Assembly (NCBI GenBank): GCA_036501845.1
Contig: DASXZO010000102.1
Location: 32,625-96,624, forward strand
DNA: 64,000 nt
Source: JBBREP01 sp036501845
Lineage (GTDB): Bacteria > Actinomycetota > Acidimicrobiia > IMCC26256 > PALSA-610
Direction: 5' to 3'
The notes under the pieces are model-generated. The model saw only the letters and a program-made list of their open reading frames with translations, searched no databases and was not told the DNA's origin. The position numbers and the translations under genes were made by a program. Positions 18,126-25,356 of this stretch are shown here, in pieces. Each line of letters opens with the position of its first letter. The stretch's first letter is position 1.

Positions 18126-18365
18126 TCAGCTTGGCGCGGCGCACGCTTGGAGCAGCTTGATCTCTCGAGCCGCGGCGGCCTCGAAGTCGTCGCGCCCGGA
18201 CCCTGCGGCCGTGACCGCGTCGACGAGCGCGTCGATCTTCTGCCGTACCTCGTCCGCGCTCTGCGACGACACCAACGTCACGGTCATACGGGCGGAATTC
18301 CCGGCGCCACCGCGCGCAAAACCCCCGAGCCCGGGCGGCACGCGGCATTGTTCGATCGTCGACAT
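18126..18365 (-). CDS. Small hypothetical protein
   Basis: A possible 79-residue protein directly downstream of the nucleotidyl cyclase on the same strand (32-bp gap). The second half (SADEVRQKIDALVDAVTAAG and EAAAAREIKLLQACAAPS) looks like real amphipathic helix, with a beta-like start (MTVTLVSS). There is no good ribosome binding site before the ATG at 18365, and an internal ATG 26 codons later could be the true start. Existence as a gene is uncertain. Confidence 0.4.
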   Translation of the reverse strand: MSTIEQCRVPPGLGGFARGGAGNSARMTVTLVSSQSADEVRQKIDALVDAVTAAGSGRDDFEAAAAREIKLLQACAAPS

Positions 18366-18397
18366 TTCGCCGCGCTCGCGCCGTTTCGATCCGCGGC

Positions 18398-19123
18398 CTA
18401 CGACCCAGGCGCAACGAGGGCAGGAAGAGTGACGTCGTCAGCGAGCACGAGCTGTTGCGCGCGGCGCACCCGGCCGAGGCCGGGCAAGGTGAGCTGGCGG
18501 GTGCCACTCACGCGGATCCAAGGCGGAAGCGAAGTTGCGCGATAACCGACCGCGAGAAGCTCGCCGGGCTGAGCTGCGTCGCAGAGACGTGAGGCGAGAT
18601 TCGTCGGGCGGCCGATGTAATCGTCACCGTCGATGATCAGCACTTCGCCGTGCGCAACGCCTCCACGTAGGGCGAGCGGCTGCTCGGCGTAGCGGGCGAT
18701 GAGCTCGGTCGCGGTGGCGATTGTGGGCCCCACCTCCACGCCCACGATCATTGCGCCGTCGCCAAGCCATTTCGCGACGCGCACACCGCGCCGCGTCACC
18801 AGAGCCCGGGTGAGCGACCGGAACTGCGTGACGGTCGCGATCGCGGCGTGTTCTCCATGGCGGGCGGTGAACGCAGTGAAGCCACAGAGATCGACGAACG
18901 CAAACGCGCGCACCACATGAGGTATGGCGTCGGCGACCTCGTGCGGCGCTTCGACCCCGCGCACCGCGCCGGCAGTGCCGAGCGTGCCTGCCAACGCCCA
19001 ATCGCTCTCGTCCGCGGAAGCGGCTCGGCTGAGCGTTTCCACGCCCTTCGCCCGAGCCCGTTGCACGAAGCCGGCGCCGCCTACATCCTCGTCGGTGCTC
19101 GCGCTTCGCTCATCGGACGACAT
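18398..19123 (-). CDS. Class III adenylate/guanylate cyclase
   Basis: A 241-residue soluble cyclase. The catalytic core carries the two metal-binding aspartates (FVDLCGFTAFT and WLGDGAMIVG), a Lys just before LGDG that fits the base-recognition Lys (VAKWLGDG), and the NxxxR transition-state motif (NLASRL). An Asp lies at the second base-selective position (GDDYIGRPTN), which favours ATP over GTP. A C-terminal beta segment about 45 residues long (PPWIRVSGTRQLTLPGLGRV) follows. The first 70 residues are a helical or disordered extension. A cAMP-producing enzyme is therefore likely. No receptor gene or cAMP-binding regulator is adjacent. Confidence 0.88.
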   Translation of the reverse strand: MSSDERSASTDEDVGGAGFVQRARAKGVETLSRAASADESDWALAGTLGTAGAVRGVEAPHEVADAIPHVVRAFAFVDLCGFTAFTARHGEHAAIATVTQFRSLTRALVTRRGVRVAKWLGDGAMIVGVEVGPTIATATELIARYAEQPLALRGGVAHGEVLIIDGDDYIGRPTNLASRLCDAAQPGELLAVGYRATSLPPWIRVSGTRQLTLPGLGRVRRAQQLVLADDVTLPALVAPGS

Positions 19124-19324
19124 CCGCGATGACGGTAGCCAGCCGCGACCCGATGCTGGTGTCGAATCGCCGCGCCCTCACGCCCTCGCCGGGCGAAACC
19201 GGCCAACGCCGATTTCACCGGTTCTTGTGACGGGTGTCGCACCAACCCCGTTCGCACTCGGCGATTGGGTAGGTCCGTGGCGGGGCGGCGGCACAGAGCT
19301 GCGGCACTGTCCACGGAGGTAGCA

Positions 19325-19918
19325 ATGAACTGGAAGTTGCGTGGTCTCGCGATCGTCGGGGCGCTCACTGTCGCGGCCGGCTTCGTCGCCGTGCCGGCGT
19401 TCGCCGCCGCGCCGGTGAACGGGGTCGGCACCGTCAGTAACTGCAAGATGTCGGGCTCGATCGCCTTCAGCCCGGCACTGTCGAACACCACCAAGGTCGT
19501 GACCACCACGATCACCACGAACATCACCTGCCATGGCGGCACCGGCGATGGCGCCAACATCGCCACCGGCTCGGCCAAAGGCGTCGAGAAGAAGAGCGAG
19601 AGCTGCAGCAGCCTCGCCGGCTCGACGCCCCACAAGCTCTACATCTCGACGAAGTGGGTCGTGAAGAAGGGCAAGCGTGCGTTGAACGCAAGCAACGGCA
19701 CGCTCACGAAGGTGGCATCGAGCATCAGCAACTCGGGCGTGATCACGTTCAACGCGTCCGGGAAGGTGTCGTCCGGTTCGTTCTCCAAGGCGCCGAACAA
19801 CGACATCCTCGCCCACGCCATCATCCAGCAGAACGCGTCGACCGTTGTGGCGCAGTGCGGCGCGGCGGGCGTGTCGAAGCTCACGATCCAACCGACCTCG
19901 GCCATTCAGATCAACTGA
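19325..19918 (+). CDS. Small exported protein of unknown function
   Basis: A 197-residue secreted protein. ATG 19325 has GGAGG at good spacing; the signal peptide (LRGLAIVGALTVAAGFVAV) ends near AFAAAP. The mature chain is rich in Ser, Thr, Asn, Gly and Lys, beta-structured, with four cysteines including SNCKMSG and ITCHGGTGDG. The protein at 35231 has the same kind of architecture (SCNK near its N-terminus and TGCTGQTGSSG), so the two may belong to one family, though similarity is weak by eye. A strong bidirectional terminator separates it from the convergent exported-protein gene at 19996. Confidence 0.8.
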   Translation: MNWKLRGLAIVGALTVAAGFVAVPAFAAAPVNGVGTVSNCKMSGSIAFSPALSNTTKVVTTTITTNITCHGGTGDGANIATGSAKGVEKKSESCSSLAGSTPHKLYISTKWVVKKGKRALNASNGTLTKVASSISNSGVITFNASGKVSSGSFSKAPNNDILAHAIIQQNASTVVAQCGAAGVSKLTIQPTSAIQIN

Positions 19919-19942
19919 CGCACGTCGGCATTGCGCACGGGA

Positions 19943-19973
19943 GGAGGGCCAGTCGCCGAGCGGCTGGCCCTCC
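19943..19973. terminator. Bidirectional terminator hairpin
   Basis: GGAGGGCCAG (19943-19952) and CTGGCCCTCC (19964-19973) form a perfect 10-bp stem, with a further CGC/GCG pairing inside the loop. It lies midway between two convergent genes and should serve both. Confidence 0.8.
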
Positions 19974-19995
19974 CTCGCGCGCAGTCATCGCTCGC

Positions 19996-20460
19996 TCACC
20001 CGAACGTAAGCGACCCTTGCAGCTCGACCGTGACCGCCACGTTGCTCGAGCCACTCTTGTCGTTGCACTGGGTACCGATGCCGTGGATGCGGTAGGTGCC
20101 GTTGCCCGACGCATGCTTGTACGCACCATTACCGCTCGTGATCGTGTACGTGCCCGTCTGGTCGAACTCGAACGAGCACGTCCGAGGATCGTGGTGTTGG
20201 TTCGTCTTGCCCCCGTGGTGCTTGAGCATGATCGATCCCTTGGGGAACGTGAAGCGATCGGCGGTCTGGCCGAGCTCGGTGTCCGTGCCCTTCGCCGAAA
20301 TCGGGCCGGCCGCGACCACCGTCTGCGCTCCCGACGACGTCGACATCTGAATTCCGGTGAAGTACTGGGTGGGCGGGTTCGCGGCGCCGGCGGTGGTGGC
20401 GATGTTCGCCATTCCCAGTACGCCGATGACGGCCACGCCGAGCAATGCGCGCAATTTCAT
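19996..20460 (-). CDS. Small exported protein preceded by the 20-bp palindrome
   Basis: A 154-residue secreted protein. ATG 20460 is chosen because GAAAGGA lies six bases upstream; two upstream in-frame ATGs (20475, 20466) would give poorer spacing. The signal peptide is residues 1 to about 27 (KLRALLGVAVIGVLGMANIA). The mature part is beta-rich with two Cys (PRTCSFEF and GTQCNDK) and a repeated NG-x-Y pattern (SGNGAYKHASGNGTY), resembling small allene-oxide-cyclase-like or dirigent-like barrels, though I cannot confirm a family. Its leader holds the conserved near-palindrome 70 bp upstream of the start and is homologous to the leader of the gene at 28585. Confidence 0.82.
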   Translation of the reverse strand: MKLRALLGVAVIGVLGMANIATTAGAANPPTQYFTGIQMSTSSGAQTVVAAGPISAKGTDTELGQTADRFTFPKGSIMLKHHGGKTNQHHDPRTCSFEFDQTGTYTITSGNGAYKHASGNGTYRIHGIGTQCNDKSGSSNVAVTVELQGSLTFG

Positions 20461-20529
20461 GAACATTCCTTTCATTGGATGTCACTCGTGAGGATCGAAC
20501 GCAAGTGTCCGCCAGCTGTCGCGTTCGCA

Positions 20530-20549
20530 CATCCGGCACCTGACGGACG
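20530..20549 (-). promoter_or_regulatory. Conserved 20-bp near-palindrome, copy 1
   Basis: The minus strand reads CGTCCGTCAGGTGCCGGATG, an imperfect inverted repeat (CRTCCG ... CGGATG) around an 8-bp centre. It is 70 bp upstream of the ATG of an exported-protein gene. Three near-identical copies occur at 28650, 32199 and 34984, each before another exported-protein gene. The role (operator, promoter or RNA element) is unknown. Confidence 0.75.
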
Positions 20550-20649
20550 TTCGCCCGCCCGTCACGGTGATCCTGATGAGGTGATCCTCGATCGATCTCG
20601 CGCTGCCGACGCACAGGGCCGCGTGGCCAAGCCTGGCCCCCGTCGTGAC

Positions 20650-20668
20650 TTTGGTGAGCCTAACCTAA
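20650..20668. promoter_or_regulatory. Iron box (DtxR/IdeR-type operator)
   Basis: TTTGGTGAGCCTAACCTAA matches the 19-bp IdeR/DtxR consensus TTAGGTTAGSCTAACCTAA at 17 positions, including the complete right half CCTAACCTAA. It lies 66 bp before the start of the broken nitroreductase and 190 bp before the divergent exported-protein gene. Repression by an Fe(II)-loaded DtxR-family protein is the inferred function. Confidence 0.7.
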
Positions 20669-20734
20669 GTAGTGAGGAAGCGGACCTGGGGTACGCTCAG
20701 GGGCCTTGCGTCGCAGAAGGAAGCCCATATACAG

Positions 20735-21068
20735 ATGAGTACCCGCACACCGCAGCGTCCGCCTTCGAGCGCCACGGCGCCGACGCTGTCGACGTTGTTG
20801 TCGCGCCGAAGCGCCGGCCGCCTGCACGGGCTACGCCATCACCCTCGCAGCGCACCAGCTCGGGCTGGGCGCGATATGGAAGTCAACTCCGTTCACCACA
20901 GGCAACGCACTCTGCGGCGCGCTCGACATCACCGCCGACGATCAGTTTCTCGGTTGGATCAATCTCGGCCAATCGAGCGACGCATTGTCGTCCGAGCCGC
21001 GACCCGAGATCGACCTCGCGAAGATCGTCCGTCATCTGAGCCCGAGCGGAGTTCCCACGCGCTCATGA
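20735..21068 (+). pseudogene. Nitroreductase-family remnant with an internal deletion and frame change
   Basis: The frame from ATG 20735 encodes a nitroreductase-like N-terminus (TLSTLLSRRSAGRL), then loses sense near 20826. From about 20829 another frame gives a good nitroreductase C-terminus (GYAITLAAHQLGLGAIWKS, then FLGWINLGQSS) ending at TGA 21068. In intact family members about 60-80 residues, including FMN contacts, separate these pieces, so a middle segment is gone and the two parts are out of frame. The gene is therefore non-functional unless the break is an assembly error. It lies directly downstream of an iron box. Confidence 0.75.
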
Positions 21069-21124
21069 ACCGCGCGACGGGCTGATACCGGGCGCGTGCC
21101 GGTGGCGGGTCGAACGCGAGACGC

Positions 21125-23278
21125 TCAGTTGACGAGCGGGTCGCGCGGGAGACCGAGGATGCGTTCGCCGATCTGGTTGCGCTTGATCTCCGAGGTGCCA
21201 CCCGCGATTGACATCCCGCGGTGGAACAGCACGAGCATGTTCGACGTTGCGCCCGCGCCCTCGAAGAACAGCGAGTCGGGCCCGTTGAGCTGGGTCATGA
21301 TCGCGGCGGCGTCGTGGCCCACCTCGGAGAGCACCAGCTTGGTGATCGCGCCTTCCGGCCCCGGGCCGGCTGCCAGCACCGCGCGGTGCACACTGCGGAC
21401 GTTGAGCAATCCGATCGCGCGCTGCTGCGCGATGTAATGACCGATGCGCACCGCGCCGCCGGGCAGGCGTTCGGGGTGCGCGTCGAAGGGTGCGATCATC
21501 ATTTCGCCCGGGAGGGTCATGCCGCCCTGGCCGCCGCCGATGCTCACACTCTCGTTGCCGAGCGTTGCCCGTGCCACGGTCCAGCCGCCATCGACCGGAC
21601 CCACCACGTCATCGTCGGGCACGAACACGTCGTCGAAGAACACCTCGTTGAACTCGGACTGGCCCGTGGTCATGCGCAACGGCCGCACTTCCACACCGGG
21701 CGCGTGCATGTCGAGCACCACCATCGTGATGCCTTCGTGCTTCGGCACGTCGGGGTTCGTGCGCACCGTGGCGAAGCCCATCCCGGCCACGTGTGCGCCC
21801 GAGGTCCACACCTTCTGGCCGTTGATCTTCCAGCCGCCGTCGACGCGCGTCGCGCGGGTCTTCACGCCGGCCGCGTCGGAGCCGGCATCAGGCTCGCTGA
21901 AGAGCTGGCACCAGATCACGTCTTGGCGCAACGCCGGCGCCACCCATCGCTCCACCTGGTCGGGCGTGCCGTGCTGGATCAGCGTGAGGATCACCCAACC
22001 GGTGATCCCGTAGGCCGGCTTCTTCACACCGGCCGCTGCAAACTCTTGCTCGATCACGAGCTGCTCCACCGCGCCGGCGCCGCGGCCCCACGGCGTCGGC
22101 CAGTGCGGTTGCACGTATCCGGTCTCGATCAACCGCTCGCGCTGCGCCTCGGCCGGCAAATCCTTGATGCTCTCCGCGAAGGCGCGTACCTCGTCGCGGA
22201 TCGACTCCGCCTCGGGCGGCAGCTCGACATCCGTTGCTCGCACCACGCCCCGCCGGGTGAGGTCGGTGAGATCGGCCGCCGCACTGTCGGGATCGAGCAG
22301 TTGGAGCAGCACCGTCGCGCGGCGCATATAGAGGTGCGCGTCGTGCTCCCACGTCATGGCGATGCCGCCCTGCACCTGCGTGTCGAGATTCGCGCAGAGG
22401 TCGGCTGCCGGTGCCGCGAGCGTGGCGGCCATCGCGGCCGCATACGAGAGCTGGTCGGCACCCTGTTTCGCAGCGCGCGCGGCATCCCACACCGCACCGG
22501 TGGCGAGCTCGGTGGCCACGAGCATGTTGGCGCAGTGATGCTTCACGGCCTGGAACATCGCGATCGGGCGTCCGAACTGCTGACGCACCTTGGCGTACTC
22601 CGCAGCCTGATCGGTGCACTCGCGCGCCACTCCAACCGCTTCGGCGGAGAAGAGCAACCTCGTGAGATCGATGAGCGTCCGGCGCGCGCCGGAAATCACT
22701 GTCGCCGTCGCGCCGTCAAATGTGACGCGCGACGCGCGGCGAGTGGGATCGAGGTTGCGCGGCGTTTCGAGCGCAACTCCGTTGCCCGCTTCGACAATCG
22801 CCACGTCGTCGCCGGCAGGAACGAGGAAGAGGTCGGCCAGTGGTGCACCCACGACCGCGCCTGCCGATCCGCTCGCCTTCCCATTGCTGACCGTGACGTT
22901 GGCAGCCGCTGTCACAGCCGCGGTCGCCGAACCATCGGCGAGTCGCTTCAGATAGCTCGCTTTCGTCGCGTCGTCGGCGGCGGCCGCGATCACGGCACTG
23001 GCGATCACGGTGGGAACGAACGGCCCCGGCGCGAGCACCCGACCGAGCTCCTCGACCACCACGACGAGCTCTTCGAGCCCGAATCCCGAACCGCCGTACT
23101 GCTCCGGAACGTGCAGGCCGAGCCAGCCGATCTCCACGAGGTCGGCCCAGAACGGCGGCCGCTCCTCGGTCTTCGCCTCGAGCAGCGCGCGAGCCGCGGC
23201 GAGCGCGTGGCGCGACCGGAGAACGTCCTGAGCCGTGTCGGCCAGAGCCCGGTGCTCATCGGTGATCGCGATCGACAT
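21125..23278 (-). CDS. Fused two-domain acyl-CoA dehydrogenase (FadE34-like)
   Basis: A 717-residue flavoprotein made of two consecutive ACAD domains in one chain. Domain 1 (about 1-360) has HVPEQYGGSGFGLEELVVV and VRQQFGRPIAMFQAVKHH; domain 2 (about 370-717) has CQLFSEPDAGSD, GQKVWTSGA and the C-terminal GGTSEIKRNQIGERILGLPR signature. Size and fusion match the actinobacterial FadE34 type, which in Mycobacterium tuberculosis oxidises cholesterol side-chain CoA esters; whether this protein takes steroid substrates is not shown by the sequence. ATG 23278 follows GAGAGGG. No other beta-oxidation gene is adjacent. Confidence 0.9.
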   Translation of the reverse strand: MSIAITDEHRALADTAQDVLRSRHALAAARALLEAKTEERPPFWADLVEIGWLGLHVPEQYGGSGFGLEELVVVVEELGRVLAPGPFVPTVIASAVIAAAADDATKASYLKRLADGSATAAVTAAANVTVSNGKASGSAGAVVGAPLADLFLVPAGDDVAIVEAGNGVALETPRNLDPTRRASRVTFDGATATVISGARRTLIDLTRLLFSAEAVGVARECTDQAAEYAKVRQQFGRPIAMFQAVKHHCANMLVATELATGAVWDAARAAKQGADQLSYAAAMAATLAAPAADLCANLDTQVQGGIAMTWEHDAHLYMRRATVLLQLLDPDSAAADLTDLTRRGVVRATDVELPPEAESIRDEVRAFAESIKDLPAEAQRERLIETGYVQPHWPTPWGRGAGAVEQLVIEQEFAAAGVKKPAYGITGWVILTLIQHGTPDQVERWVAPALRQDVIWCQLFSEPDAGSDAAGVKTRATRVDGGWKINGQKVWTSGAHVAGMGFATVRTNPDVPKHEGITMVVLDMHAPGVEVRPLRMTTGQSEFNEVFFDDVFVPDDDVVGPVDGGWTVARATLGNESVSIGGGQGGMTLPGEMMIAPFDAHPERLPGGAVRIGHYIAQQRAIGLLNVRSVHRAVLAAGPGPEGAITKLVLSEVGHDAAAIMTQLNGPDSLFFEGAGATSNMLVLFHRGMSIAGGTSEIKRNQIGERILGLPRDPLVN

Positions 23279-23395
23279 TGGCCACCCTCTCGTCTCGCGG
23301 GAAAGCGCCAAATGTAAGGGCGTCGTGGCACCGGCACACATTCCTGGCGACCGTGACGGCACTCAGCGCCTGCGGCCGGCGCTCGGGCGTGCCGC

Positions 23396-25249
23396 TCAGA
23401 TCTCCATGCGGAGCGATTCGGCTTCGTCGGCCAGCGACAGCCAGTGGTCCTCGGCCGCGTCGACGCGCTCCTGGGCGGCGGTCAGCAACCCGCCGAGGCG
23501 TACCAGTTCCTCGCGGTCGTTGACGGCCGCTCCCAGCTCGGTCTGCAGCGCGTCTCGTGTGGCGATCGCGTCGGCGAGCGCCCGGTCGGCGCGACCTAGC
23601 TGGTGGCGAAGCGTGCTCGGGCTCTTCGTGGTCACTCGTGGCGCTTCGGTTGCCGTCGAGCGCGGACGCGCGGGAGCTGCAGATGACGCGGATCCTGCCG
23701 AGACGGGCCCACGAGTGGTGGTCGACGGCTGCGCGGCGTGCTGCGCCAACCAGCCCGCGACACCGCCGCGTACCACCGACGTGCGGCCGTTGCCGTCGAG
23801 CGCCAGCACCTCGGTCACGGTGCGATCGAGGAATACGCGGTCGTGGCTGACCACCACCACGATGCCCGGCCAGTCGTCGAGGAATTCCTCGAGCGCGCGC
23901 AACGTATCGAGGTCGAGATCGTTCGTGGGTTCGTCGAGCAACAGCACGTTGGGTTGTTCGAGCAACGTGAGCAACAGTTGGAGACGCCGGCGCTCCCCGC
24001 CCGACAACGTGCCGATCGGCGCGAACTGCGCGTCGCCGTCGAACCAGAACTGGCGCATCAGCTTCACGTCGTCGAGCGTCGGCTCACGCTTGTCGCGGGC
24101 CACGGCGTCGCGTACGCGCTGCGAAAGGTCGAGGTCGCGGCCGAGCTGGTCGTAGTAACCGATCCTGACCGTGGCGCCGGTATCGATGGAGCCCTGCGTG
24201 GGCTGGAGTCGGCCGGCGACGAGGTCGAGCAGCGTGCTCTTGCCGGCGCCGTTCGGACCGACAACCCCGAGGCGATCGCCAGGTTCGAGCATGTAGTCGA
24301 ACGGCTCGAGCACGAGCAGCGCTGATGCTTCGCTGGCCGCGCTGTCATTGTCGTGGGCGCGCGGCCACGAGAAGCCGACGCCATGGATCTCGATGCCCTT
24401 AGAACCCAAACGAGCACTCCCGAGCGACAAGCCGAGCTCACCGTCGCGCGCACTCGCTTGTGGGCGGCGAGCGAGCAGCGCGTTGGCAGTGTCGATGCGA
24501 GCCTTGGGTTTCGATGTGCGCGCCGGCGCACCGCGCCGCAACCACGCCAGCTCGCGGCGCGCGAGGTTCTTGCGGGTCTGTTCGGCCGTCGCGGCTTGGG
24601 CTTCTCGAACGATGCGAGCGACGAGGTACGCCGCGTATCCAGATCCTCCGGTCCGCTCGGCTGGCACGTGGAGGTAACAGGCGCCACGGTCGATCTCGAG
24701 CACCTTGTTGGTAACACGGTCGAGCACGTGACGGTCGTGGGTCACGAGGAGCAACCCGCCGGCGAACGCGGCGAGCCACGTCTCGAGGTACGCGATGGCA
24801 TCGAGGTCGAGATGGTTCGTCGGCTCGTCGAGGATGAGCGCGTCCCACTGTCGTGCGAGCAGCGCGGCGAGCGCGACGCGCTTGCGCTGCCCGCCCGACA
24901 GTTCGTCGGTCGACGCGTCGAGCGCGCCTTGCATGCCGAGGCGCGACAGCATCGCCTCGCCTTGCCACGCCTGGTCACCGAGGCCGTTGCACACCGCCGC
25001 GCGCACCGAGCCGGGTGGCAACATCGGGAGCTGGGGCAGCACGCCGACCCGAGCCGCACGCCCGCGCCGCACCACGCCGGCTTCTGGTTGGCGCTCGCCG
25101 CTCATCATTGCGAGGAGCGTGCTCTTGCCCGAACCGTTGAGACCCACCACGCCGATACGGTCGCCGTCGTTGAGGGTGAGCGACAGATCGGTGAACAGAG
25201 GGCGATCGGGTCGAGATGCCCGCAGCCCTTGTGCGTCGATCAGAATCAC
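23396..25249 (-). CDS. ABC-F ATPase, Uup-like
   Basis: A 617-residue cytoplasmic protein with two tandem ABC ATPase domains and no membrane segment. Walker A motifs are GLNGSGKST (about 37) and GPNGAGKST (about 340); signature motifs are LSGGQRKR and LSGGERRR; Walker B regions read LILDEPTNHLDLD and LLLDEPTNDLDLD. The linker contains the ELAWLRRGAPARTSK stretch typical of Uup, and the C-terminus has a charged, probably coiled-coil domain (about 545-617) as in Uup. ABC-F proteins act on ribosomes or nucleic acids rather than in transport. It could alternatively be an antibiotic-resistance ABC-F, but the tail favours the Uup branch. Confidence 0.9.
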   Translation of the reverse strand: MILIDAQGLRASRPDRPLFTDLSLTLNDGDRIGVVGLNGSGKSTLLAMMSGERQPEAGVVRRGRAARVGVLPQLPMLPPGSVRAAVCNGLGDQAWQGEAMLSRLGMQGALDASTDELSGGQRKRVALAALLARQWDALILDEPTNHLDLDAIAYLETWLAAFAGGLLLVTHDRHVLDRVTNKVLEIDRGACYLHVPAERTGGSGYAAYLVARIVREAQAATAEQTRKNLARRELAWLRRGAPARTSKPKARIDTANALLARRPQASARDGELGLSLGSARLGSKGIEIHGVGFSWPRAHDNDSAASEASALLVLEPFDYMLEPGDRLGVVGPNGAGKSTLLDLVAGRLQPTQGSIDTGATVRIGYYDQLGRDLDLSQRVRDAVARDKREPTLDDVKLMRQFWFDGDAQFAPIGTLSGGERRRLQLLLTLLEQPNVLLLDEPTNDLDLDTLRALEEFLDDWPGIVVVVSHDRVFLDRTVTEVLALDGNGRTSVVRGGVAGWLAQHAAQPSTTTRGPVSAGSASSAAPARPRSTATEAPRVTTKSPSTLRHQLGRADRALADAIATRDALQTELGAAVNDREELVRLGGLLTAAQERVDAAEDHWLSLADEAESLRMEI

Positions 25250-25356
25250 GACGCCTCAGGTTACGGGGCGACGCCGCCAACCCTCGGTAGGGACTGACCG
25301 CCGCAACCGCGCCAATTGGGGCTCCAGGCCGGGTCGCTTCGTGCCGATCCCCTGAG

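Noticed and set aside
20553..20640. Possible tRNA or small RNA gene in the gap before the iron box
   Set aside because: No GTTCRANYC-type T-arm or cloverleaf pairing could be found here or anywhere else in the window.
19654..21039. A 461-codon plus-strand frame
   Set aside because: It overlaps two exported-protein genes, a terminator, the iron box and the nitroreductase remnant, and is His/Arg-rich without domains.
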